Of a DNA stretch of 64,000 nucleotides, positions 1-8,333 are shown in pieces. The notes below the pieces were generated by a model. That model saw only the letters and a program-made list of their open reading frames with translations. It did not search any database and was not told the DNA's origin. The position numbers and the translations under genes were made by a program. The stretch comes from QZLE01 sp033852135 (lineage in GTDB: Bacteria > Pseudomonadota > Gammaproteobacteria > QZLD01). Position 1 is the first letter of the stretch. Each line of letters opens with the position of its first letter. The DNA lies in NCBI GenBank assembly GCA_033852135.1, contig JAWSVB010000017.1, positions 1 through 64,000 on the forward strand, read 5' to 3'.

Positions 1-1471
1 CTTTGGTTTTAGCTTCAAGTACCGCAAACGCAATTAACATTGCTTCTTGAGGTATTTGAGTTGAAACCATGCTGTCACCTTCAACGTGAACTAGAGTATT
101 GGTTGCTTCATCTTCAGCATTCTCAACGCCAATCTTAACGATGTTAAAGTTAAGCCCTTTTGCAACAGTTGTTACTGCAGGGTAGCTTGGGAAAGCCTCT
201 CCAATTTCAGGAGCGCTTTTGCCTTCATAGATATTTGCATAGTAGTTTTCTTGAGCAGATCCAGATCTTACCCATGTGTGGTCATTACCTGTTTCATGAG
301 CAAATGAAGAACTTTCACACTGCTCAACTCCAGAATGGCCATATGTATCACCATCAATTGCTCCAAGATATACGTTAACATCATCTGATGCATCAATAGC
401 TTGATGTTGAATATCTATGTCAAGAGCTAGTCTTGATGGAACAGGGTTGGTAGCTTTTGATGTAGCAAAGTCGTTATTCCATGCCCATGACATACCATCT
501 AATACAGTTATTGTTTTATCTTCGCCAGTAGGTAAAGAATAAACAACCATCACTGAATAAGAGGCGTTACCAAGACAATCATTAGCATATTCATTGTTGT
601 CATTTGGTCCTTTAGGTTTGTCATAAGATCTGCTGCTATCAGCTTTTCCTGCAAAGTCAGCACGTTGTAAACGTGTAACTGTTACTGGAATGCTTCCTGT
701 TTGACCAACAAACTCACTAGTTAGATCTAGTCTGTTGTTGTATATAGCTACTCTGCTGTATGCAAGTGTGCCGTAAGGAGACTGCATCTTCCACCATGAA
801 ATCTTGCTGCGGCTTTGTGGGCCAACAGCAGTAGATGCTGGAGTTAGTGCACCAAGATCATTATTACCAATTGTGATATTAATTTCATTGGTTCTAATGT
901 CCTCTTCGGTATCAATCCCAGCTTCACCACCATTAGCAGTATCGGTAGTATTATCTTGTCCACCATCCTCTGTTAAATAACCAGAACCGTAGTAACTAAC
1001 CCATGCCGCCTCGATGGTAGCATTTTCAGGTATATCAACATAAACAGTACGTGGTAAATCAAGTGAATCTGCTTGCTCATCATTACCAGTATCTTTTACT
1101 AGGTCAGATCCAACTACAACAACGTTATAGTTTTTGCCAGAGAACTCAGCAAGTTGATCTAATTGGTTTTGTGGATTGCCATCAGAAACTTTATCAGGAC
1201 CAACAGAAACAGATGGAGGTGTATCTCCGCCCGAACAAGATGTTGTAATCTCATAGTATCCGTCGGTAGTTTCTTTGATCATGGTAGAGTCACCAGTCAT
1301 ACCAAGATAGGCTTCAGAGCCATTGGCATAAGTAAGGAGACTGTATTTTAGTGTAGCTCGACCTGCATTTATATGGTTTTGATTGCTATCTGAACCACAA
1401 TATAGGGCGAATGATTGCGTTGCCGCAAGTAGAAGTGGCGCTGCCACAATTGTTTTTATCATACTCTTCAT
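1..1471 (-). CDS. Secreted protein of unknown function, C-terminus cut by window edge
   Basis: The reading frame runs open from an ATG at 1471 down to base 1, giving at least 490 residues with no stop inside the window. The first 22 residues (MKSMIKTIVAAPLLLAATQSFA) form a typical Sec signal peptide with an AxA-like cleavage site, so the product is exported. The mature part is rich in Asp, Asn, Ser, Thr and Gly and has no membrane segment in view. Short landmarks are SWWKMQSPYGTLAYSR and DGMSWAWNNDF, and there are few cysteines. I do not recognise a named domain. The composition suggests a beta-rich surface or extracellular protein. It diverges from a diguanylate cyclase gene. A T2SS and a rhombosortase are encoded 9-21 kb away, so it could be a client of that route, but a GlyGly-CTERM tail could only be seen in the missing 3' part. 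Confidence 0.8.
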   Translation of the reverse strand, partial: MKSMIKTIVAAPLLLAATQSFALYCGSDSNQNHINAGRATLKYSLLTYANGSEAYLGMTGDSTMIKETTDGYYEITTSCSGGDTPPSVSVGPDKVSDGNPQNQLDQLAEFSGKNYNVVVVGSDLVKDTGNDEQADSLDLPRTVYVDIPENATIEAAWVSYYGSGYLTEDGGQDNTTDTANGGEAGIDTEEDIRTNEINITIGNNDLGALTPASTAVGPQSRSKISWWKMQSPYGTLAYSRVAIYNNRLDLTSEFVGQTGSIPVTVTRLQRADFAGKADSSRSYDKPKGPNDNNEYANDCLGNASYSVMVVYSLPTGEDKTITVLDGMSWAWNNDFATSKATNPVPSRLALDIDIQHQAIDASDDVNVYLGAIDGDTYGHSGVEQCESSSFAHETGNDHTWVRSGSAQENYYANIYEGKSAPEIGEAFPSYPAVTTVAKGLNFNIVKIGVENAEDEATNTLVHVEGDSMVSTQIPQEAMLIAFAVLEAKTK

Positions 1472-1480
1472 TATTAAAAT

Positions 1481-1576
1481 TGATGACTTTATGCAATAGC
1501 TTTAGTCATCACTCCTAAGCTGCGTTATAAATATATTCCTGACGCACAAATTGTCAGGGATTAACGCCATCCTTAG
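1481..1576 (-). promoter_or_regulatory. Structured 5' leader with hairpin between Shine-Dalgarno and start codon
   Basis: In the minus-strand transcript, three nested helices can form: CTAAG (1572-1576) with CTTAG (1515-1519), GCGTTA (1562-1567) with TAACGC (1522-1527), and CCTGAC (1553-1558) with GTCAGG (1538-1543). All are perfect. Next comes AGGAG (1512-1516), a good Shine-Dalgarno whose first two bases lie in the outer helix. Directly after it is a second perfect 8-bp hairpin, TGATGACT (1504-1511) with AGTCATCA (1481-1488). Nine bases later is the ATG of the secreted-protein gene (1471). The Shine-Dalgarno is 40 nt from the ATG in linear distance but about 9 nt if the hairpin is looped out. 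This is seen in the sequence; regulation is inference. I do not recognise a known riboswitch consensus. Confidence 0.5.
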
Positions 1577-1631
1577 TTTGAGACTTACAAAAAACCGCTT
1601 CCGTTAAGTCCCATGTGCTTCATCCTTGAAT

Positions 1632-1656
1632 AACATTGGTAATAACCAATATGTTG
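1632..1656. repeat. Palindrome between divergent genes
   Basis: A perfect inverted repeat ATTGGT-AATA-ACCAAT sits at 1635-1650, extended by AAC/GTT on each side with a one-base offset. It lies in the 537-base gap between the secreted-protein gene and the first diguanylate cyclase, about 160 bases upstream of the former. It could be an operator or an RNA hairpin; there is no T-run of a classical terminator. Confidence 0.4.
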
Positions 1657-1909
1657 AAATAATTATGAATCTAACAAGCAGATTATGGTAGTTAACCAGT
1701 TCTCAATTTTACATGCTGGGCGGTTTGTTGTTCTATCTTGTGAAGTACTTCAAAAAAAGCAGCTATAAAAATGAGAGGCTGGTCACAGCGGGTTGATTTA
1801 ACCTAAATATTTTTTGTCAGGTTGTCGTCACTAGATGACAATATTATGAATTTGAAAGTATTTATTAAAATTAACTATATTAGTAAAAAAATAATGAGGC
1901 TTGGTTCAT

Positions 1910-1944
1910 AAGTCTGTAGTTTTTATATTCAGACTTTTTTTTTT
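1910..1944 (+). terminator. Intrinsic terminator-like hairpin upstream of diguanylate cyclase
   Basis: AAGTCTG (1910-1916) pairs perfectly with CAGACTT (1930-1936) and is followed by an uninterrupted T-run to 1944, the form of an intrinsic terminator on the plus strand. No plus-strand gene ends just upstream, since the neighbour on that side is transcribed leftwards. It therefore either ends a small RNA starting in 1700-1900 or acts as an attenuator in the leader of the cyclase gene at 2009. The loop is 13 nt and AT-rich, so the hairpin is only moderately stable. Confidence 0.5.
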
Positions 1945-2008
1945 AGTGATATTAACTACTATTATAGGTTATGGGATGGGATAAATATCTTTAGAACTGG
2001 ATGTATTA

Positions 2009-3769
2009 ATGCGCAGCAAGACCAAAAAAGATTTACAGTGCGAAGTTATTGAACTGCGGAAAGAGCTCGAACAGACTAAGTGCAACTTAGATGAGTCGCA
2101 ACGTAATATCTGTGAGCTTGAGAAAGAGAAAAATTTATACCGTGATATCAGCATGTCAGATGGGCTTAATAATCTACTGGATGTATTGGGAACACAGATT
2201 GAGGCAATTCGTGGTATAGATGGTTTTTTAGTGAATCTAGTTGACTCAAAACAAACATCCTTGATTTGTGAAAAAATAAAGCTGCCTGAAGAGTTTAAAG
2301 GGATTGAGAAAACTTATCTGAAGTATAAGTATGGGTTTGACAAAAGTGATGCCAATGTAAGAGCTTATACATCAAAGCGCCCTTTATTCGTTAATGATTA
2401 TAATATTGATAAATACCCTGAAACAAAAACTAGATATATAAGATGGAAAATCTATGGTTTAGTAGCAGTCCCAATAATATATGATCAAGATAAAGCGATT
2501 GGAACGGTGATGGTTTTCAGTCAATCAAGTGATATCCCTGCATCAAGCGTAAAGTTAATTGAGGGGTGTTTGAGTTTCTTTTGCAGTCAATTGAAAAATT
2601 CGATGCGAGTAGCTGAGCTGGAACGAATGGAAGCCAGTTTTAAAGCTGCCCAAGATGAACAAAAAAGATTTTTACAGTTTGTAGAAAAGGTAAATAGCTT
2701 AACTGTAGTTGATGAAGTGTACGAACATTTTACTAAAGAGCTTTTGCGTCGCTATAGTTTTGATTTATCAGGTGTAGTTATGCTACGGGGCGATCGCCTA
2801 GTAGTTAAAAAAAGCACTATTGTTGATGACAAGTTTAGCCCCATGCTGCAAGAGTGGGAAAACTATTATAAAGATGTAAGCTTTGGATTAGATCCTTTTG
2901 AAGGAGCAACCGCTACAGCTTTTTGTCAAAAAACCCACCTTATGATTCGTGATGTAATGGATATTATGGATCTGCCAATGTCTGAAAAAGATAAGAAAGG
3001 GTTGCAGATAATAAAGACTCCACGCACCTTTGTGTTTATTCCGATAATGCAGGATGAAGAGGCGGTTGGGGTTGTTTGGTTATTTTCAATTACCGATACA
3101 GTTCCAGTTACAGAGAATGATCTTGCGGTTATAAAACTACTGTGTCGCTTTTTTGGAGCAGCGATTGAAAATGCTGAAACATATGAGATAGTTGCAGCAC
3201 AAAAAGACAAAATTAGTGATCTAAACCAAAGTCTGGAGCAAAAAGTTATAGAGCTAAATGATCTGGCAACTAAAGATAGGTTAACCGGATTATATAACTT
3301 TGGGTATTTTCAAGAAGAGTTGCAAAGAAGAATAAAAGAGTACCAGCGTTGTGCGGGGGAGCAGTTTTTAGGACTTATTATTTGCGATATAGATCATTTT
3401 AAGAGCTTTAATGATACCTATGGACACATTGGTGGCAATATTGCGCTGAAAGATGTTTCGGCGCGAATTGCTCGGCAAGCAAGAGAGATGGACGTTGTTT
3501 GTCGTTACGGGGGGGAAGAATTTGTAGTTATCCTCCCTAAATGTGATCTTGAGGGCGCGCGTATCTTTGCCGAAAGAGTTAGAACTTCAGTAGAAAAAGA
3601 ACCAGTTGAGACTGATAACGATGCAGTTCCTGTAACCATTAGTATAGGTTGCGCCAGTTATATGCCCAACGAGACAATGGCTCAGTTTATCCATCGCGCT
3701 GACGAAGCTCTATATAGAGCTAAAGAACTTGGTCGTAACCGAGTAGAGGTGGCAGAAGAGCAAAGTTAG
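2009..3769 (+). CDS. Diguanylate cyclase with two GAF-like domains
   Basis: A 586-residue soluble protein predicted to make cyclic di-GMP from two GTP. An N-terminal coiled coil (about residues 5-45) is followed by a GAF-like region (about 52-190), a second one (about 232-390), a short coiled-coil linker and a GGDEF domain (about 415-580). The active-site signature is GGEEF at 501-505. An inhibitory I-site RxxD (REMD, 492-495) sits exactly five residues before it, so product feedback inhibition is expected. No membrane segment is present; the GAF domains presumably bind an unknown small ligand. The ATG at 2009 is used because an ATG nine bases upstream runs straight into a stop. It is a tandem paralogue of the next gene. 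Confidence 0.9.
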   Translation: MRSKTKKDLQCEVIELRKELEQTKCNLDESQRNICELEKEKNLYRDISMSDGLNNLLDVLGTQIEAIRGIDGFLVNLVDSKQTSLICEKIKLPEEFKGIEKTYLKYKYGFDKSDANVRAYTSKRPLFVNDYNIDKYPETKTRYIRWKIYGLVAVPIIYDQDKAIGTVMVFSQSSDIPASSVKLIEGCLSFFCSQLKNSMRVAELERMEASFKAAQDEQKRFLQFVEKVNSLTVVDEVYEHFTKELLRRYSFDLSGVVMLRGDRLVVKKSTIVDDKFSPMLQEWENYYKDVSFGLDPFEGATATAFCQKTHLMIRDVMDIMDLPMSEKDKKGLQIIKTPRTFVFIPIMQDEEAVGVVWLFSITDTVPVTENDLAVIKLLCRFFGAAIENAETYEIVAAQKDKISDLNQSLEQKVIELNDLATKDRLTGLYNFGYFQEELQRRIKEYQRCAGEQFLGLIICDIDHFKSFNDTYGHIGGNIALKDVSARIARQAREMDVVCRYGGEEFVVILPKCDLEGARIFAERVRTSVEKEPVETDNDAVPVTISIGCASYMPNETMAQFIHRADEALYRAKELGRNRVEVAEEQS

Positions 3770-3915
3770 TAAATAAAAACAATAAATAGAGTTACCTATT
3801 CTCATTTTTAAACATTTCAACTAGTTAAATATCCAAAAACTCCTAATATTTATTAAAGGCATGCTATTTTTTTTAAGGAAAATAGTTAATACCTAATCTT
3901 GGTTGGATACTATGG

Positions 3916-5664
3916 ATGAACCAGATGTCTGAAGATGAGAAAGATGCACAAAGTGAAGTGATTCGGCTGGAACATGAGCTGAAAAAAACTTGTTTGCAGC
4001 TAGAAGATATTGTCCGTGAAAAAGCTTTATATAAAGATATAAGTGATGCTGAAGGACTGCCAGATTTACTTGATGCACTAGGCCGGCAAATTGGAACGGT
4101 AAAAGGTGTTGATGGTTATATGATTAACCTGATAGACCCGGAGCAAAAAACACTAGTTTGTGAAAAAGTATGCCTGCCAGATGAATATAAAGGGATTGAG
4201 AAAACCTTCTTAAAGTTAAGGTTTAGTCTGATTTTTGAAAGAGATGATCCAAATGTGATCTCTTTTAACAAAAAAGAAAAAGTTGTTATCAATATCCATG
4301 AAGATAACAATTTATCTAAGTTCGAATTAAAAGGGTATAAGCGTTGGAAAATATTTAGCCTAGCTGTAATCCCAATTTTTTATCAAGACCAAGAGGCAGT
4401 AGGCACCGTTCTTGTTTATTCTCAAAAAGAGAATATTTCAGAATCTATGGTTGGCCTCGTAGATTTATGCCTTAACTATTTTTGCCGGCAGTTAGGTAAA
4501 ACCATGCGCGTTAATGAGTTGGTGCGGATGGAGCAAAGTTTAAAAAAAGCGTTAAAAGAGCAGAAAAAGTTTTTAGAATTTATTGAAGGCGTAAGTAGCC
4601 TGATTAAAGTTGACGAAGTTTATCAAGTCTTTATGAGTGAGATGCTGCGCCGTTACGGGTTTGAAATGGCGTCAGTATTTATGAAGCAGGATGATCAACT
4701 GGTTTTACAAAAGTGTTTAGCAAGCGATCTAAAGTATTTAGATACTGTAAAGGGGATGGATGAATATTTTTCAAAGGTTAACTACGATATAAACGCATTT
4801 GATGGGGCAACGGCAACTGCTTTTTGTCAAAAAACACATATCTTGATAAGTGATGTTATGCAGGTTTTACATCTGCCGATGTCAAAAAAAGATAAAGCTG
4901 GTCTAGCTGTATTTAAAACTCCACGCACATTTTTGCTTAGCCCAATAAGCCAAAGGGATAATGTGGTAGGTGTGCTGTCACTCATATCACTATCTGAAGT
5001 GATTGATGTGAAAGAAGATGATGTAGCAGTCATTAAATTGCTCTGTCGTTTTCTTGGAGCATCGATTGCAAATGCAAAAACTTATGAGACGGTTGAAGTA
5101 CAAAAAGATGAGATTGGAATTTTAAATAAAAGCCTGGAACAAAAAGTTATCGAGCTGAATGAATTAGCAACCAAAGATCGATTAACAGAGCTATATAACT
5201 TTGGATATTTTCAGGAGGAGTTACAGCGACGTATTGAAGAGTATAAACGTTGTGCTGGAGAGAATTATTTAGGCTTAGTTATTTGCGATATTGATCATTT
5301 TAAAAACTTTAATGATACCTATGGGCATATAGCTGGAAACATAGCTTTAAAAGAGGTCTCAAACCGTGTTGCTAAAAGTGCTAGAGATATGGATATAGTT
5401 TGTCGATATGGGGGGGAAGAGTTTGTAGTGATTTTGCCCAAGTGTAATGTTGAAGGTGCGCAAATAGTAGCAGAGAGAATGAGATCTATAATCATGGCGG
5501 AACCGATTGAAATTGAAGGTGATGCGATTACTGTTACAATAAGCTTAGGTTGCGCAGGGTATCAGCCGGAAGAGGCGATGGCTCATTTTATCCAGCGTGC
5601 AGATGCGGCGCTATATAAAGCTAAAAAGAGTGGGCGTAATAGAGTTGAAGTGGCAGACGAATAG
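3916..5664 (+). CDS. Diguanylate cyclase with two GAF-like domains, tandem paralogue
   Basis: This 582-residue protein has the same architecture as the preceding gene: coiled coil, GAF-like region (about 45-190), GAF-like region (about 230-390) and GGDEF domain. GGEEF is at 499-503 and the I-site RDMD at 490-493, so both catalysis and feedback inhibition look intact. The two proteins align end to end with nearly identical stretches such as ATATAFCQKTH in the second GAF region and KVIELN-LATKDRL before the GGDEF domain, which indicates a gene duplication. The first GAF regions are the most divergent and may bind different signals. The start at 3916 avoids an ATG at 3912 that is stopped after six codons. 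ridA follows after 19 bases, so they may share a transcript. Confidence 0.9.
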   Translation: MNQMSEDEKDAQSEVIRLEHELKKTCLQLEDIVREKALYKDISDAEGLPDLLDALGRQIGTVKGVDGYMINLIDPEQKTLVCEKVCLPDEYKGIEKTFLKLRFSLIFERDDPNVISFNKKEKVVINIHEDNNLSKFELKGYKRWKIFSLAVIPIFYQDQEAVGTVLVYSQKENISESMVGLVDLCLNYFCRQLGKTMRVNELVRMEQSLKKALKEQKKFLEFIEGVSSLIKVDEVYQVFMSEMLRRYGFEMASVFMKQDDQLVLQKCLASDLKYLDTVKGMDEYFSKVNYDINAFDGATATAFCQKTHILISDVMQVLHLPMSKKDKAGLAVFKTPRTFLLSPISQRDNVVGVLSLISLSEVIDVKEDDVAVIKLLCRFLGASIANAKTYETVEVQKDEIGILNKSLEQKVIELNELATKDRLTELYNFGYFQEELQRRIEEYKRCAGENYLGLVICDIDHFKNFNDTYGHIAGNIALKEVSNRVAKSARDMDIVCRYGGEEFVVILPKCNVEGAQIVAERMRSIIMAEPIEIEGDAITVTISLGCAGYQPEEAMAHFIQRADAALYKAKKSGRNRVEVADE

Positions 5665-5683
5665 AAAGAGAGAATAGGGAAAA

Positions 5684-6067
5684 ATGGCAAGAGAAATAAT
5701 TAAAACTGACAAAGCTCCAGAGGCTATTGGCACATATTCACAGGCTGTAAAAGTAAACGATACCGTTTATATCTCCGGGCAGATTGGATTAGTTCCAGAG
5801 ACAATGGATATGATAACTGATGATATCGAAGCTGAGATAAAGCAAGTTTTTAGCAATATTACGGCGATCTGTGCAGCTGCAGGTGGCAGTATAGATAAAA
5901 TTGTAAAACTCACTGTACTACTTACAGACTTGGGAAATTTTGCCACCTTAAATGAAATTATGAGTGAGTATTTTTCAGAACCCTATCCAGCCAGAGCTGC
6001 ATATGAAGTTGCTGGGCTACCAAAAGGCGGTAATGTAGAGATAGAAGCGATAATGGTACTCGATTAG
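5684..6067 (+). CDS. ridA: RidA family enamine/imine deaminase
   Basis: 127 residues, the usual length of the YjgF/YER057c/UK114 family. RidA hydrolyses reactive 2-aminoacrylate-type enamines released by PLP enzymes such as threonine dehydratase, protecting those enzymes in the cytoplasm. Family hallmarks are visible: AIGTYSQAVKVNDTVYISGQIG at the front, the conserved Arg in PYPARAAYEVAGLPKGG, and the terminal VEIEAIMV strand. It lies 19 bases after a diguanylate cyclase and just before recG; ridA-recG linkage is common in gammaproteobacteria, where spoT often stands where the cyclases are here. Confidence 0.93.
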   Translation: MAREIIKTDKAPEAIGTYSQAVKVNDTVYISGQIGLVPETMDMITDDIEAEIKQVFSNITAICAAAGGSIDKIVKLTVLLTDLGNFATLNEIMSEYFSEPYPARAAYEVAGLPKGGNVEIEAIMVLD

Positions 6068-6130
6068 CTTTCTTATTTTCAGCGCTGACGCCATACAATT
6101 TATCGTGTTAATAATTAATTTTTCAAAATT

Positions 6131-6150
6131 TCTGAGCGTAGTCGAAGGGT
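6131..6150. repeat. Widespread-type intergenic repeat motif, single copy
   Basis: The ridA-recG spacer contains TCTGAGCGTAGTCGAAGGGT. From general knowledge this resembles a short imperfect palindrome (CCTTCGACTACGCTCAG and variants) scattered between genes in many unrelated bacteria. Only one copy is visible in this window, so its repeat nature rests on recall and not on the sequence here. Confidence 0.3.
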
Positions 6151-6251
6151 CAAAAAAACTAATAAAAGCTCAAGTACAGTAGCTGTACCGTTTACTAACC
6201 AACAAATTCTTCATATCATCACCATATGACTTTTTATGGCAAATCAAATCG

Positions 6252-8333
6252 ATGAGTGAACTCCCATTAACCCAGCTTAGCGGCGTAGGCGGCAAGCTGG
6301 TTGAAAAGCTACAAAAGCTGGGGGTTACCTCTATAAACAACCTATTGTTGCATCTTCCATTTCGCTATGAAGATAGAACCAGGTTGACCCCAATATCTGC
6401 TCTACGTGAAGGCGATAAAGCCCTAATTGAAGGGGAGATAGAGTTTTCTGAAATTGTGGTGCAGCGAAGAAGACGATTGGTGTGCCAAATAAAAGATAGC
6501 AGCGGTAGCCTGACAATAAATTTTTTCCATTTTTACCCATCGCAACATAAGTCATTTCAGCCCGGAAAAAGGGTACAGTGTTTTGGAGAGGTAAAACAAA
6601 ACGGCTGGCTGCCATCAATGGTGCATCCTGAATATAAAATATTACGCGATGGTGAGATATCTTCAGTTCCCGATACCCTTACACCAATCTACCCTACAAC
6701 ACAGGGGGTAGGGCAGCAAACGTTACAAAAGCTCACTCAGCAGGCAATCAATGTCGCCAAACGCAATCCTGAATTGCTGCAAGACTTGCTTCCTACAAAA
6801 ATTCTGCTGTGCAAAGGGTATTCGTCCTTATCTGATGCAATTACATTTCTGCATGCACCACCACCAGATGCTCCTATTGACCTTTTGCAAGAGGGTGAGC
6901 ACCTGAGTGTAAAGCGCTTGGCATATGAAGAATTATTAGCGCATAACATCTGCATGCGCGAATATAGAAGCCGGATGCTCAAGCAGAATATCGCATTCCC
7001 TATCGTCCTTAATCAAAAGATGAAAAACAGATTTACCGAAAACCTAGGGTTTAACCTAACTGGAGCGCAAGATAGGGTGCTGCAGGAGATATATGGTGAC
7101 CTTCATACCGATGCACCGATGCTGCGTTTAGTACAGGGTGATGTGGGATCAGGTAAAACCGTAGTTGCCGCGCTTGCAGCCTTACAGGCCGTTACTAATG
7201 GTTTTCAAGTTGCAATTATGGCTCCAACGGAACTATTAGCTGAACAGCATTTTAAGTGTTTTTGTGGCTGGTTTGAGCCTATGGATATCAATGTTGGCTG
7301 GCTATCAGGTAAAACCAAAGGTAAAGCACGTGAAAAAGCATTAACAGCAATAAATACTGGGGATATAAAAGTTATTGTTGGAACCCATGCTGTATTTCAG
7401 GATGATGTTAAATATGCAAACTTAGCCTTAACCATTATTGATGAGCAGCATCGCTTTGGGGTGCATCAGCGCTTAGCCTTAAAAGATAAGGGCATTGACG
7501 ATGATGGTAGAAGGCCGCATCAGCTGATAATGACCGCAACCCCAATCCCAAGAACTCTGGCAATGGTAGCCTATGCAGATCTGGATACCTCGATAATTGA
7601 TGAGTTGCCGCCAGGACGTAAGCCAATAAAAACAGTGGTGATTCCAGAACAGCGTAGGGCAGAGATTGTACAAAGGGTCAAAGATGCCTGTATGCAAGGG
7701 TGTCAGGTTTATTGGGTGTGCCCATTAATTGATGAGTCAGAAAAGATCGAGTGTGAAGCAGCAGCGGATACTTGCGAGATGCTAGCGCAACAACTGCCAG
7801 AGTTAAAAGTTGGTCTGGTACATGGTCGCCTAAAAGCGCAAGAAAAAGAGGAGATCATGTCTGAGTTTAAACAAGGTAATATTGATCTTTTAGTCGCAAC
7901 TACCGTGATAGAGGTTGGGGTAGATGTCCCCAATGCCAGCTTGATGATAATTGAAAATTCAGAGCGTTTAGGGCTATCTCAGTTGCATCAGCTGCGTGGA
8001 CGCGTTGGCCGAGGCAGTAAAGAGAGTAGTTGTGCCCTGTTGTATAAAGCACCGCTTTCATCAATGGCAAAATCACGTTTGCAAACTATTCGTGAATCTA
8101 ATGATGGCTTTTATATAGCGCAGAAAGACTTGGAACTGCGCGGTCCAGGTGAGGTGCTGGGAACGCGGCAAACTGGGGCTATAGGTTTTTTAGTTGCCGA
8201 TTTAGCAAGGGATGAAGAGTTATTGGATGAGATGCAGCTTGTTGGGGATGAGATTCTAAGCTCCAACCCGGAATTGGTTCCGCTGCTTAAACAACGATGG
8301 ATTGGCGAATCCAGCCGCTATGGAGAGGTGTGA
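6252..8333 (+). CDS. recG: ATP-dependent DNA helicase RecG
   Basis: 693 residues, the same length as the E. coli enzyme. RecG is a superfamily 2 helicase that reverses stalled replication forks and branch-migrates Holliday junctions and R-loops. The N-terminal wedge domain begins LTQLSGVGGKLVEKL and LLLHLPFRYEDRT. Walker A GDVGSGKT is at 296-303 and the helicase box DEQH at 397-400 (DEQHRFG), followed by TATPIPRT and, near the C-terminus, the QLRGRVGRG motif VI. The stop overlaps the start of ubiA (TGATG), so the two are translationally coupled. The gene continues the ridA-recG neighbourhood. Confidence 0.97.
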   Translation: MSELPLTQLSGVGGKLVEKLQKLGVTSINNLLLHLPFRYEDRTRLTPISALREGDKALIEGEIEFSEIVVQRRRRLVCQIKDSSGSLTINFFHFYPSQHKSFQPGKRVQCFGEVKQNGWLPSMVHPEYKILRDGEISSVPDTLTPIYPTTQGVGQQTLQKLTQQAINVAKRNPELLQDLLPTKILLCKGYSSLSDAITFLHAPPPDAPIDLLQEGEHLSVKRLAYEELLAHNICMREYRSRMLKQNIAFPIVLNQKMKNRFTENLGFNLTGAQDRVLQEIYGDLHTDAPMLRLVQGDVGSGKTVVAALAALQAVTNGFQVAIMAPTELLAEQHFKCFCGWFEPMDINVGWLSGKTKGKAREKALTAINTGDIKVIVGTHAVFQDDVKYANLALTIIDEQHRFGVHQRLALKDKGIDDDGRRPHQLIMTATPIPRTLAMVAYADLDTSIIDELPPGRKPIKTVVIPEQRRAEIVQRVKDACMQGCQVYWVCPLIDESEKIECEAAADTCEMLAQQLPELKVGLVHGRLKAQEKEEIMSEFKQGNIDLLVATTVIEVGVDVPNASLMIIENSERLGLSQLHQLRGRVGRGSKESSCALLYKAPLSSMAKSRLQTIRESNDGFYIAQKDLELRGPGEVLGTRQTGAIGFLVADLARDEELLDEMQLVGDEILSSNPELVPLLKQRWIGESSRYGEV

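Noticed and set aside
1489..1509. Leader peptide MTKAIA on the minus strand before the secreted-protein gene
   Set aside because: The Shine-Dalgarno is only two bases from its ATG and six codons carry no attenuation-type codon run, so the hairpin explanation is preferred.
1471..1660. Possible c-di-GMP (GEMM) or preQ1 riboswitch in front of the secreted-protein gene
   Set aside because: The conserved loops of these classes are absent. AACTAAGGA resembles a preQ1-I tail by chance, without its upstream stem and loop. The region is reported as an unclassified structure.
8297..8332. Longer UbiA start
   Set aside because: It adds 12 residues not typical of UbiA and lies inside recG, while the ATG at 8333 has a better Shine-Dalgarno and a standard TGATG overlap.
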